Assembly (NCBI GenBank): GCA_030998225.1 | Contig: JAPYXD010000727.1 | Span: 2,170,001 to 2,234,000, forward strand | Direction: 5' to 3' | Length of the DNA stretch: 64,000 nt | Origin: Diplolepis rosae | Taxonomy: Eukaryota > Arthropoda > Insecta > Hymenoptera > Diplolepididae | In this document: piece by piece, positions 49,977 through 61,675 of the stretch | Layout of the letters: each line of letters begins with the position of its first letter | How positions within the stretch are numbered: the stretch's first letter is position 1 | Notes under the pieces: generated by a model | Told to the model about the DNA's origin: nothing | Databases searched by the model: none | What the model saw: only the letters and a program-made list of their open reading frames with translations | Translations under genes and position numbers: made by a program

Positions 49977-50572
49977 GTTAAAGTAACATTATTCTTTTGT
50001 ACTTTTTACAAATTACTTCCTCTTTTGAGTGCCGGACTGCTTTTGAGGAGCTTGTCAAGAGATTGATAAGAGCAAATAAATTGCTACAGAAATTACTCTA
50101 TTCATATTTTCATGAAGCAATTATTTTATAACTCACTCTGAAAAAAGGAACATTCCTATGGTATCTGCCTTTTGGGAAGTTGTCTGACAGAATATTTTTT
50201 TATAAATATAATAGTTTCATTAAAATTTTTTTTACTACCTTTGAAGCTATAAAGTCCTTACACAGTTTTCTAACTGCCTTTCGAAAATAAGCCGCAGTCT
50301 TTGCGTTTAGATAATTAGCACATTCCAATTGAGTGATTATATTAGTATTTATAGAAAAAGAATAATTATTAATGCCTCCTGAGAGGGTGAAGGTTGCACG
50401 AAACGTCATCAGTGTTCGCTCGATATACCTGAAGATTTAAGATCGGTAAATAGAGGGAATACTGAATGATGAGAATGAGGATAAGGTAGATCATGTTATA
50501 AGATTCTCTTGCTACAGGGAAGATAAACATCGGTGTTTAAGAAAATGAGTGTAATCAGTGTTTACTGATCAG

Positions 50573-50740
50573 GTTTGGTCGTAGGTACCGGTACAGGGCA
50601 GCCCGTAAATGGAGCGATACCTTCGTTACCTTCACCTACAATGCCAAACTTCAACATGGCTGCGCAAACGCCAAACGGGCAGCCTGCTGGCTCGGATCCA
50701 GGAGTCTACACCAACGGCATTCCCCAAACTTATCCGGGAC
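50573..50740 (+). CDS. bru3: bruno-3/CELF exon 5 of window: Gly/Pro-rich linker
   Basis: This 168-nt, phase 1-1 exon encodes [20 protein letters not shown], then [20 protein letters not shown] and the end [10 protein letters not shown]. It is linker sequence typical of insect Bruno-3. The acceptor used here is CTGATCAG/GT. A second AG twelve bases downstream (GTCGTAG/GTACC) would start the exon at 50585 and remove four residues (LVVG) without changing frame. The donor is GGGAC/GTGAGT. Because its length is a multiple of three, the exon could be skipped in frame. Confidence 0.93.
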
Positions 50741-51861
50741 GTGAGTATCAACTCAGGCGCATAGTACCGCCCCTGCGCACCCTCTATCCAATCTACCTTA
50801 CTTTCTCATTATCAAATATAAAAACTACATCAGGCTCTAAAATAAACTCTTAACTATACAACGTCCTCTACCTTATGTTTGGCTTAGTTGATAATATCAA
50901 TTTTTAACTCAAAATCACTTAACAAGTACAAAAATACGCCTTTAGAACTCAGAGTGAAAAATATATATGAATGTTTGTAGCGTATACTCTATAAAATCTT
51001 CACAATCATTTTACTCGATGATAGCATTTTACGAGTATTCTACATAACTATTGTAAAATCTTCGCTAAAATTCCAGATAACTGTTACCAATTTTTTTGTA
51101 TTAGGCGAATCTTGAAAAATTAGAAGACTGGAAAGTTGAATTTAAATTCATCAAGTCTTAGAAAATTGAAAGAATTTTTCTTGGAAATTCTCATTAAAAC
51201 AAATTTTATTAATTAAAGAAACACGTTTCTCTAAAAAAATTACATTCCTAACAAACATGTATGAAACATCTCCGGTTGATGCAAAAAAACATGATTATCA
51301 CGTCTGATTTTAACACTTCTTACGAATCATGGATTGAAAAAATTTGAACTTCAAGTAAAATTTCAATTTATAATTAAAATAAAACAATTGAAGCTCTTTA
51401 CATTTTTGAAAAAGAATATCTTCTTGTGAAGAAAATATTTCGGGATTAAATAAAATTATAACATCTACGATTATGTGTAACATCACAGTTTGTATTGGAA
51501 ATAGAGTATAAGTGTAATACTGTTCTCAAAATTATCCTCTTATTGGCTATATTTCGCAATATTTCCGTCCCCCAATCAATATATTTTACGATAAAAAGAA
51601 ACCCTCTCAAACTTCCTGCAACTGATACTATGTAAAGATTGCCTTCCCTTCTACTGATTACGCTCCCTCTTATATATTCGGTGATCGCTCAAAAATCCTT
51701 GTAACAAACATATCATTTTTAACAAAACAATTTCACATCCTTGTTTGTTAATGCCATACAACTTTGACTTATCAATTTTATTTATAGGCTCATTAAATTA
51801 CACTGGTCAATAAAATGTGACCCATGTGTTCATGGAATGAGATATATCATTACTAGAGTAC

Positions 51862-52088
51862 ACGGCGAAAAATATGGGACTGGCAAACTTTTTTTTGCCG
51901 CCACAACAAAATTTTAGTTCTCCTTAAAAAAAGTTTTGTAAAGCAAAAATCAATAACAAACTCTTTTGTTAGTTCAACAAATAGGTTTGTTGGGAAAACT
52001 GAAAATTTGTTAGGAAAGCAAAAAAGTTTTGTCAGTTCCATATTAACAATCTGGTTGGTTAATACAACAATTTTTTTTTCTCTGTATA
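51862..52088. repeat. TTTGTT-rich foldback
   Basis: AATATGGGACTGGCAAACTT on the left and its imperfect reverse complement (AAGTTTTGTCAGTTCCATATT) on the right enclose several TTTGTTRG / CAACAAA repeats. The outer ends CACGGCGAAAAAT and TTTTTTCTCTGTA resemble the CAC-end group. Confidence 0.6.
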
Positions 52089-52324
52089 GTTTTCTGTGCT
52101 AAATCCAAATCTGGCCTCAATTTTTTCTCGATACGTCAAGGTTTTTGAAATTGTCTGCGTTAAATTTTTTTTCGAAAAATCACAAATCGTATGATAAAAG
52201 GGTGTAAACAATTTTTTAAATAGAAATCAATACATTATTCCGATGCAATGTTTAACGTAAAATATAGGAAATAATTATTTTAATTTTTCACCAACATTTT
52301 GAATTAATTTTATAATTTATGCCA

Positions 52325-52355
52325 CTGAAGAAGGCTCCCATGTGTGGCCGAAACG
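52325..52355 (+). other. hammerhead-like core (variant)
   Basis: CTGAAGA is followed by GGCT, a loop and GGCC, then GAAACG. The layout is that of a hammerhead core with CTGAAGA in place of CTGATGA. Similar strings occur at the ends of Penelope-like elements. No other part of such an element is recognised here. Confidence 0.35.
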
Positions 52356-52593
52356 TTTGCCATTTTTTTTACCTTTTGTACGTTTTATTATATCTATCAT
52401 TGATAATTTTCAAATGGAGAAAACAAAAAGAAACTGAGCCTACGCCAAAACAACAAAAGATGTTTACAAATTTTGTTATCTATAAAGCCAAAAGTAAGGA
52501 TCTAAAGATGTCTTAACCCATTTTTGCCTAAACTTATCAGTCAGTGTAATCTCTTATTTGATTCATCGTCCATCGCATAACATCACATATATA

Positions 52594-53114
52594 CACCGAA
52601 AAAAATTCCTTGTACCCGTGTACAAGGAATCAACTATTTTGCCTAGTTAGGGCAGGCGCCAACTTTGCAATCCTAGTTGAAATGACAAAGTTCAAGTTTA
52701 GTAAGAAAAACAAAGAAAGCAAGTTGATTTGACGGACAGATCCTTTCAGGCGCATGTATTAAACATAACCAAAAAACAACTTTACGTTTATCATCTACTA
52801 GAGCAAAATTTATATTGATAAAATTGGATCTTAAAGAATTATTGACAAAAATAAATGTTTGTTTACACAGTGAAAAAGTAATAAATACAGAAGATATTCT
52901 TTTTACAGCAGAGTTTTGTAATAACAGCATAGCAATATTAATTGAATTTAATTGTTAATAGAACTAGAATTATTTATTTCTGTGTATCAAGGTTTATGTT
53001 GGTTTGTCTAACTCTATGTACGTGATTCTCTTAAATAGGAATCCGTGTTATTTCAACTTGGTTAGACTTAACTATGGGTGATAATTGACTCTCGGAAAAA
53101 AAAATTGTTCGGTG
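52594..53114 (-). mobile_element. CACNG-end repeat L, copy 2 (inverted)
   Basis: It begins CACCGAAAAAAATTCCTTG and ends TTGTTCGGTG, with TA on both sides. It is the reverse complement of 42493-43017 over its whole length. It ends about 120 bases before exon 6. Confidence 0.86.
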
Positions 53115-53236
53115 TAGCCTCTCGCATTTTAAACTATTCAAAGAAATATGGTAAAGTATAGATTGGTGGAGGTTTGTGCGACAGGGGCCTAAAATTAGTC
53201 CCGTCCCTGATAAGAGCTGAGCTTACTGAAATGTAG

Positions 53237-53338
53237 ATGCCCTCCATCTGTCCATTCCAGCTCAAGGTCTGCCCAATGGGGAGGCGGCCCTGCAACATGC
53301 CGCCGCATATCCTGGAATGCAACCCTACGCTGGAGTTG
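53237..53338 (+). CDS. bru3: bruno-3/CELF exon 6 of window: linker, with two in-frame acceptors
   Basis: From the acceptor ATGTAG/AT the exon reads [20 protein letters not shown] and then [14 protein letters not shown], matching the insect Bruno-3 linker as I remember it. A second acceptor 24 nt downstream (CCATTCCAG/CT, exon from 53261) has a better pyrimidine tract and gives the shorter junction PG-PQGLPNG in the same frame. Both forms are plausible, and the upstream one is chosen because its extra residues match the family. The donor is GTTG/GTAAGT. The exon is phase 1-1 (102 or 78 nt), so use of either site or skipping keeps the frame. Its 5' end lies only about 120 bases after the repeat at 52594-53114. 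Confidence 0.88.
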
Positions 53339-54725
53339 GTAAGTTGGCTTCATTCAAGTTTCCGCTCTTACCTTCAAAGAAAGGATAGCTAGCGATGGCG
53401 CATTTTTAAAATACCTCGCGGAAAATATTCTCAATCTGTATACATGGAATAGGAATATCGATATGCCTAACTACCTAATTAAAATCCAAGCATCGTCTTT
53501 AGATACCTAGCATGGCATTCTCAGATACTCTAAATAAACTATCCCTAGATTAAGTATTTTTCTCGCTTCTTAGTAATATTCAATTTTCTTCGTTGGAATT
53601 TTCAAGTAAAGAATATATTTATATAATCCATTCAACTTGAAATTTTTTTATTAATTATATGTGGTTTTTTTCCAAATTTATGTATTCAATTATTTAGGTT
53701 TGATTTTTATTAAGATGTTTAGAGAAAATATCAAATTAAACGAAGTATCTTGATCAACTTTATAATACTGTTCAGAAATTAAATATATTGTTTTCGAAAA
53801 GTAATATAAATTTGGATAGGGCTGAAGTTGTGAAAAAATTCATTGGCGATTTAAGCCTTATCCAAAAGTCGTTGACAGTCAAAGAAAATTTCGACAACTA
53901 ATTTTTTTCGTGTAAAATTTGAGTTGTTGACAAATGATTTTATTGCTTTGAATGCTTTTAGAGTTTGACTAAATCATTAATAGATTTCTAAAAGTAGAAG
54001 TAAGATGCATGTTCTATGTATAAAGCACCGATGATTTAATTAGGATATTCGTAGAAGTAAGTGAAATGAATATATACGATCATTTGCATGGATGGACGTT
54101 CGAGTGTAGGGGTAGGACGGACAATTAAAAGCTGGCGATTATACGCTTTTAACGTACGCTCAAACCACTTAGTTGGGAAAAATTCGATTTGTCATGCACT
54201 CACCTAACCACGTGATCATATTGGTCTTGTTTGCATGCAAACAGGCTAAACGCGCATGCAGTCGTTTCGTAGTTTCATCGTGCTTTTCTGTTGTGTTACT
54301 AAACAAATCGAATGTCTAGATGTTGTAGAGTTAAAAATAAATAATTCTTTGTCGTGCACGTTTTTCTTATATTATTATCAATATTTTGTCCAAATTCTTT
54401 GTTACATTCGAGCGTTTAATTTTCATCACTCTGATTAACTAGAAAATGGTAAGCTTAAGTTTCCACAAAAAAAAGAATCCATATAGGAAGAAAAACGTTT
54501 TCTTTCTGTATTCTTTTAAAATTCAAAAACGACCATTGTTTGAAACGGTAACTGTAAATTATTAATGTCAAATTTGACAAACAACGCGTTCACTGCATAC
54601 GAGTATCAATCACGCGAATTTTCTTGTTGACTGGCATATAATTAATAATATTATAAACATGACTGCTGATTATTTCTGAAGCTTGACCAGTTTTCATCGT
54701 AAAACTTAAATCACGCTCATGCATG

Positions 54726-55674
54726 CACTGTTAGAAATGTTTGGAAATTTACAAAATTGTTATGTTACAAAGGTAACGTAAAATTTGACAATATTTATGA
54801 TGTTTTTGAGTAAAAATAAGGTAAATGTCCCAGTAGCAGGTATCTTAGCTTCAGTAATCGGCAAATAAATAATCTTACATTTTATTGGATTATCATTAAT
54901 TTTGACAATTTTTTATAATCTATGTTACTAAATCGTACTATCAGTTGTTGTAAAATACTTCAATTAAGGGCATGTGTTACTTGAGTTTGTCTACAAAATA
55001 CATCAAATTTTTCCAAAATTTGAAAAATGGCAGAGAAGATAAAAACTGACGTAGATAGACTACTTTTGGTTTTGATAATAAAAACAAATTTTCCGATATA
55101 TTTTACTAAAATTAAACTTTTTTTCAATTTCGAAACCAAAAGTAGTCTATCTACGTCCGTTTTTAACTTCTCTAACATTCCCGAAATTTTATAAACAAAA
55201 TTTTATGCACTTTGGACACAAATATGTAGAACCTAAAATCAATAATATTTGCTGATTTCCTAAGTATCACATGCCCTTAAATTGTGTTTCAGTACTTTGT
55301 CAAATTTTAAGAGTAAAATGACGATCACTGGTACGCTGACGACTACTGGGTCATTTACTTTATCTTAAAATTGCGAAAATGTATTGAATTTTCTAAACAT
55401 TTTTCCTAATATTATGAAACTCAACTAAATTTACATAAAATGTATCTTAAAATTACCAAACTATAACCGAATTTTTATAAAATTTATCATAAAATTACGA
55501 AACTGTAACAAAAATTTCAGTTATATGTAACTGCATAAAATTTCAGTTACCCAAAAAGTAAAATTTTTTCTGCTACAAGTTTCAGAATTTCCAGATACAA
55601 GTATAAGAATATTCAACAATTAGTAACTGAAAATTAACGTGTTTCGGGAAATTACGATAGAAATTTCTAACAGT
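54726..55674. mobile_element. CACTGTTAGAAAT-end element with nested MITE
   Basis: The ends CACTGTTAGAAATG and AAATTTCTAACAGT are inverted. Several TGTAACTGAAAATT-like blocks lie inside. A family A TTAA element (54968-55276) is inserted near the left end, so this element is the older of the two. Confidence 0.65.
54968..55276. mobile_element. TTAA-flanked MITE, family A copy 3
   Basis: It has GGGCATGTGTTACTTG / AAGTATCACATGCCC ends with TTAA on both sides. The inner arms AAACTGACGTAGATAGACTA and TAGTCTATCTACGTCCGTTTT pair. Confidence 0.9.
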
Positions 55675-56379
55675 ATATCTACACAAATCTACATATATTT
55701 ATTTAAATCGCCTGATCGACTCTGCATTTGAGTCCGGACACCGCGCCTGCGTTTATTGAGATCCACTTTAATAACAGGTATTCTGACTTTGAAGTTATAT
55801 CACCTATCAGTTACGGATTTTACCAGTTTAAAATAAAAAATAAAAGTACACATTCAACAGAGAATTGGAATTAATTCGAAAATGTACTACAAAGAAGTCT
55901 AGCTTCAAGCGGATTGGGTTACAATACGAAAGTAACTTTGTAACTAAATATTACAGGGATGACAAAGTTTTGCCTTGTAATAAATGTACAAAGTTGATGT
56001 TCCTGAAAACATTTTTACATATTATAGTGATGATAGTTACATCATAAGCTTATAACAGTATTATATTTACAAAAAGTAACTCCAATTAAACCAGTCACCT
56101 TTTTAAATTGTTTTCATAAAGTGAAATGTGGATATAGCCTCATTTATGAATAAATAAATACATTTAATTATATATCTCATCGAAATGAATTTTATGTATA
56201 AAAAAGAAAGGCATGTAGTTTAGGTCATATTAATTCCGCATATACAGATTCGAATTCCTGTAGGATAAAAAGAAAAGCAATACATTTTTTTGCAAATTTA
56301 GGGATAGTCTGGCAATAGCATGCTTGCAATGTCTCGATGTGAGAGATCATGATGTATTTGTCATTTGTTATTGTCGCAG

Positions 56380-56457
56380 CTTATCCTGCCGTCTACGGAC
56401 AGTTTCCTCAAGCCATTCCTCAGCCGATGACTGCTGTGGCCCCCACGCAAAGAGAAG
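56380..56457 (+). CDS. bru3: bruno-3/CELF exon 7 of window: last linker exon
   Basis: This 78-nt, phase 1-1 exon encodes [20 protein letters not shown] and then APTQREG. It is the Tyr/Gln/Pro-rich segment immediately before RRM3. Vertebrate CELF4 has the same layout (YPAAYGQ...QREGPEGC). The acceptor is TTGTCGCAG/CT and the donor is GAAG/GTAAGT. Skipping it would keep the frame. Confidence 0.93.
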
Positions 56458-58779
56458 GTAAGTACACATGTTCATTTCACGTTTGACTGTTCACTGTTGA
56501 CTCGACTATCGTAATCCTAAAGTAGATCCGATTCAATCAAATCCTAAGTCGTAATCTTCCTCTATCAATTTCCTAATTTCTTTTTTTTGAGATGGACACT
56601 CCCATTATTATGAGACAATTTGCATTAGGTAGCAATGAAGGATATTTTAATTCCTATATTTAATTCCAATTAGTTCAATACTCAATAGTCAAGTCTTACT
56701 AAAAGGCATAAATGAAAAAAATTGTTGTGCCCGCATATGTAAACAAAAGTATTATAATTATGTAAGACATAATTTCAGATTAATTAATAAAAGTTGTAGT
56801 AGAACTCACGATTACTTTGTAGAACAAATATAAGATGATAATGATAAAATTTCCATAAAAATCCTATTAAATAACAATCTATTCTTTTTTTTATTAAACT
56901 TAATGAATGAAAAATAAGTTTATTAAAAGCTCTAACCGGCATCCTGGTCTTTATGTGAAATACGAATACTTTAATCGGTTACAAGCAAATACTTTAGTTC
57001 AGCTTTTTTAAACAAGATTAGCTGCCATTCTTCTAAGACACTTTTCATTTATTCTAGAATTTTTATACTATAATTTCGAAATAAATTTAATTTTAATTAC
57101 AAATTTTCCAATATCACGAAATATAAAGTGACATTCTTATAAAACAATAATCATTTTTAATCAAATATTCCCAAGCCTGTAAATACGTTCGCCACTTAAA
57201 ATGAGACACTTTATGATTGAATATTGGATTCTGTCTTAAAAAAAGAAGAAGGGCAGTGAAGACAAAGGAGAAGGCGTTGAAACAAAGTTGCAGAGAAGTG
57301 AAATGCAGGGGGTAGGGGGAGATACCAAGTGAGCGCCTAATTGCAATTAACAACTCGCCATTATTAGAATATACGATGCCTTACAATGAGATAATGCAAA
57401 TAAAACGAAAGTTTTAATTACTTTGCCGCTACGCCCGGCGGCGACCCGTTGTTATATCGCAGGATAATGGAAAGTTTACCGCGACAGAGTATCTCTCTTC
57501 GTCTGTCCACCAAAATCTCCCACTACTCTGTCTTCTTCCTGCATAGTCTTCCTTGTGTTGTTCTTTTACTTCCTGTGTTTCATTAATGTGCTTTTCGCGT
57601 TTAGCGAAAACAGGCCACGAATCAGACATTCTAAATTAGAATCTAATTCACAAAGTGTATCAATAATCACCAATATTTTTCTTACAAATTATTATAATAA
57701 ATTATGATAAATTATCAAATAATTGTTTCAAAATTGGCTGTACTAAAAAAAATACGTTTACTTTCTACCGGGAATATTTTCTTTAAATAACATTCTTAGA
57801 AAACATTGTTGAATAATATAATATCCAATTTGGCAATAATTCATATTCTAAAACATGAAGATTGATCGGCAATCGTCGTTCTGTGACATGAAATAAAAAT
57901 TTATGAAATTTCTGAAACATTTGGATGTTGATTTTGAATACGAACCTTCGTCGACAATTCAATAGCAGAGAAACTGGGTAAAAATATCCCTTGTCGCTTG
58001 CTAAACTCATATTGAGGCTCAAGGGTTGTTTTGCTATGACGTGCTGAGAGTTATGGTTCATTTTTACCGAATCCACAATATGCCAATTCGCCAAACCCGT
58101 CAACGCTCGGAAACTCAATGTCGCGCCTCGGCACACTTGCTAATTTGGATCCAGCGTGATAACTTCGTTCCCAGTATTATTCGCGGAGAAAGAGAAATAG
58201 AGGTAGAAAAAAACAGGGAGAAAGAGAGAAAGAGATTTCCATGAAAACTGTAAAATACCAGTTCGTTTCGTTCCCAGCGAATAGAGATGACGATTACACA
58301 CGTTTACTGCTAATAAGAGGCGTGTATCTCCGATTTTAATGAAACTCTGACGGTTTGTCAGTAGAGTTGAAATAAAAACTCTCCATACGTTTTCCACATC
58401 GCGAGCTTTTTCAGTTTCGAATAGCTTGCAGGATCGTGTAATCCGCTTCAAAAACGACAAACTCTACAGTGGAAAAATACTGTCAATTGAAAAAAGTTTT
58501 AATTATAATTTTATTTCGTGAAAAGTATGAATCATAAAATCTGAAGATAAATTTGACTCCCTAGTTCTATAAAAGACTCACATTATTTAAATGCAATTTC
58601 TATTCTGTCTTCATAACAATTTAACATAACCTTCTGTGTTTTGACAATGTTAACCAATTTCCAAAATTTCAAAGAATTACAACGATTTGAAAAAGTAAAT
58701 TGTCAATGACCTCTTTAAGGGGATCAACCACCTTTAATTGGTATATTTTTGATTTCTTTGAAATTTTCCGAAATAATAT

Positions 58780-59835
58780 ATTTTGTATCAAGTGCGGAAA
58801 GGCGTATTTCAAGACAAGAGCGAGTCGTGACTCACTCGCGCGTTAAAATACGTTTTGCACGTGATACGAACGATATTTTTTGTCTTCTGTATACCGAAAT
58901 TTAGGCGAGTCGGTGTCGTTTTGCGTTCGGAAAGTTGAGTTTCCCACACGAGTGCGGTAAAAGTTTAAGTTTGTTTTAATCTTCCGCACAGTTAAATTTT
59001 TACCGCACCGAAAAAATAGCATACTTACTTCTAGTATGTCGACATACTAAAAATTTTCTCTAACCTAATATTCTAGTCTTTAGTACATTTTCCTATAACA
59101 CGGGTAAATTTCCTCTTAAGTTCAGTATGTGTCGTCTTAAATTTAGTACACATCCCCATACTGTGGAAAGGTGTCTATCGGAGATATCGTGAACTAATAA
59201 GTAACATGGCCGGTCAGTGAACAGATATCTGATGTGCAGTACGTGCCACGTGGTGCTAAGAACACTAAAATCAACTAAAATGGACACCTAATCAAAAAAT
59301 TCATTCCGGAAGTTGGAATTAGAGTTGAATTGTTGGACTGCCTGGCGATTTTGAAAGCAGTTCCAGTGGAGGTATTTCATCTTACGAGAAAAATCTATTT
59401 CGCTATTATCGATCTACTTATATCCCTTTTTACTAGAAAAAATCCTTTTCGTTTTTTTCGAACTATTTGTATTTCTTCTTACTATAAAAATCAACTCCGC
59501 TGTTTCAGTATTTCGCTATTTTTACTTTATCGCTATCTCTCTATTTTCGACCTAATGTTATTCGTCAAAGAATTTAATACTATTCAGATGAAAAATTTGA
59601 CAGTTTATAAGTGTAAAACATACTATCTTTAAAAGAGGGAAAAATACTTATAATAAGAGGATTTTCCTCTTCAAAATAGAAGGTATACTAGCCGCGTATT
59701 TTAGTATCAAATGTACTAGATATTAGTATAATATACTAAAAGTAAGTATGCCATTTTTTCGGTGCGCACTAGTGTGAAAACATCAACTTTCTGCATACAA
59801 AACGACATCAACAAGGCTAACTTTCGGTGTACACC
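58780..59835. mobile_element. insertion in the 58719 element, foldback type
   Basis: It is absent from the sister copy. The segment 58887-58955 (GTCGTTTTGCGTTCGGAAAG) pairs with 59766-59834 (CTTTCTGCATACAAAACGAC). A GAGCGAGTCGTGACTCACTCG palindrome lies at the left. It contains the CAC-end element at 59006. Exact ends are uncertain. Confidence 0.6.
59006..59764. mobile_element. CACCG-end element, third nesting level
   Basis: The TIRs CACCGAAAAAATAGCATACT and AGTATGCCATTTTTTCGGTG are flanked by CG on both sides (59004-59005 and 59765-59766). Subterminal AGTATGTCGACATACT and ACTAGATATTAGTATAATAT runs are present. No protein is recognised in its 100-codon open frame. Confidence 0.8.
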
Positions 59836-61675
59836 GGAAAAAAATGTTATTTTATTAATTCTCTATACTTTTCTGAGTATGTAAATTTTCATGGCAATCT
59901 GATTTTTTTTCTTGGAAAAATAAATAAAATTAAAAGTTACTACGATTTACGAATAACGCGTTTTCAGCGAAAATTATAGCTTTGTACACAAAATAGTTTG
60001 TTAATTTATTTACTAATATTTCTGAATTACAAGTATATGGAAAATAGTATATAACAGATATACCTATAATGACACAATTTATATATTGGCTTTATGTATA
60101 TACATATATGATTTTATATTAAGGCTTTTCACTACAAGACTCTACTTTAAACTCTGATTTCCGCAAGTTGTGATTTTCCGTGTTTGTTGCAACATATCAT
60201 TGAATAAAATCCAAAGTATTAGACACAGGCCTTTGAAACTTCTACGACTTATTCTTTATTATGTTATCAACATTTTGGGTATGGAAAGCACTCTAGCTAA
60301 AAAAATAATTACAAAATTTTTAAAAATATTTTGCGATATTTTTATTCATTTTTTTATTTTATTTGTAACTTTTTCATAAGTCATGTTACCTTATTTTCCA
60401 TACCCAAAAATTTGTTACACATTGTGAGGAACAAAATAAAAAAAGAATCATGACAATTGGTTAAAAAACAAAAAAGTTATTGAACGTCAAAACATGTCTA
60501 AAAAATGGCGAAAAAATTCAAAATTTTTAGTTCAAAAATGCATAAATGTGCCGGAATTTAAAAATACCTCCAAAACTTTTCTAAGTAAAGGTACTAATCA
60601 TGAAAAAATGATGTGGAAGGTCTAAAATCAAAAAATAAAAATATTAAAGGTAGTGGATCCCCTTAATGTAAATTTGAGTACTGTAAAAGTGAAGAATAAT
60701 ATTTTGGTCCCGCTTAAAAAAGCTCTCAAGTTTAGAGAAATTGAAAGTAATTCTGTAGTAGGAACGGGAGCGAATAGCGATTAGTTGCCCCATGAAAGTC
60801 GAATGGCAGCTATCTCATTACTTGAATGTGTCCGTTAGTTGAGAAGCTCGGTAAGACTAGCAGAAGTTTCCCCTTGGTAAGCGCCGCTAATTGACGGCGG
60901 AGTTATAAAGTTCAGTGAAATTAGCTAAATCCTTATTAGACCCCTCCCACGACGAAGGCTCCGCGAATTAGTCACCAAAATTATGGCATCATCATCATAA
61001 CGGGGTAATGAAGCACTTTTCTTAAATTCAGATCCTTGTTCTTTAGCCGTTGCTCTGCACGGTGTTAGTTGTACATAGATTTAAATGTCTAGGTGTGCCC
61101 TGTAAGCAATGTCCATTTGTAGCGTCTAATAAAACAATGTATCAATCATGAACCAATCAGAGATAATAGTTCACGAGCATCTTCAACCATTTACATGTCA
61201 TTAGTCATCAACACCATTGTCACTCTCATTACTATCCTCAACCTACGACCTTCCACCTAAATTGTCTTGGTAATCCTAGTGTTGTGTGTCTGTACATTTG
61301 AAAGTATAAATACTCAACGTTACGTTTAAAATGAGAGTCTCTTACGAATCGACGTGACGCTCCAGCTGATTGTCTATCTACTTAAGACTAACTTTAATCA
61401 ACGTCTTTCATTTGGACTGAATCATTGACTGCAAGATCCATTCAATTCATTCATATGCATCTCATAATTCATCTCACAGGTTGGCCGTAAAATTTACCTC
61501 ACTTTAATTAACTTTTTATAACTTTATTTATTATTTTCATTACATTTTTTTCGATTTCAATTCTTCAAATTGGTTGCTGCTTTGGAATAATAAATAAAAA
61601 ATAATTGTAAGAAAAAGGAGATTTATTTCTATTTTATTTTATTCCTGAAATTATAACTTTTATACTATTACTTAA

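Larger units (their letters stand above)
47331..50572 (+). other. intron 4 (3.2 kb)
   Basis: This intron contains the second copy of the CGCGATCTGAGAAAAGG-end repeat (49088-49976) with its nested TTAA element. Bases 47331-49087 and 49977-50572 show no recognisable feature. Confidence 0.85.
50741..53236 (+). other. intron 5 (2.5 kb)
   Basis: This intron contains the small foldback at 51862-52088, a hammerhead-like core at 52325-52355, and the repeat at 52594-53114 that is inverted relative to the intron 2 copy at 42493. Bases 50741-51860 hold nothing I recognise. Confidence 0.83.
53339..56379 (+). other. intron 6 (3.0 kb)
   Basis: This intron contains the element at 54726-55674 with a TTAA element nested inside it. 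Bases 53339-54720 and 55680-56379 show no recognisable feature. Confidence 0.85.
58719..60662. mobile_element. TTAA-flanked element, GGGGATC ends, copy 2 (with nested insertions)
   Basis: The ends GGGGATCAACCACCTTTAAT and ATTAAAGGTAGTGGATCCCC match those at 35131-35964, with TTAA on both sides. Compared with that copy, a block of about 1.06 kb is inserted after TTTTCCGAAATAATAT (about 58780-59835). Confidence 0.86.
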
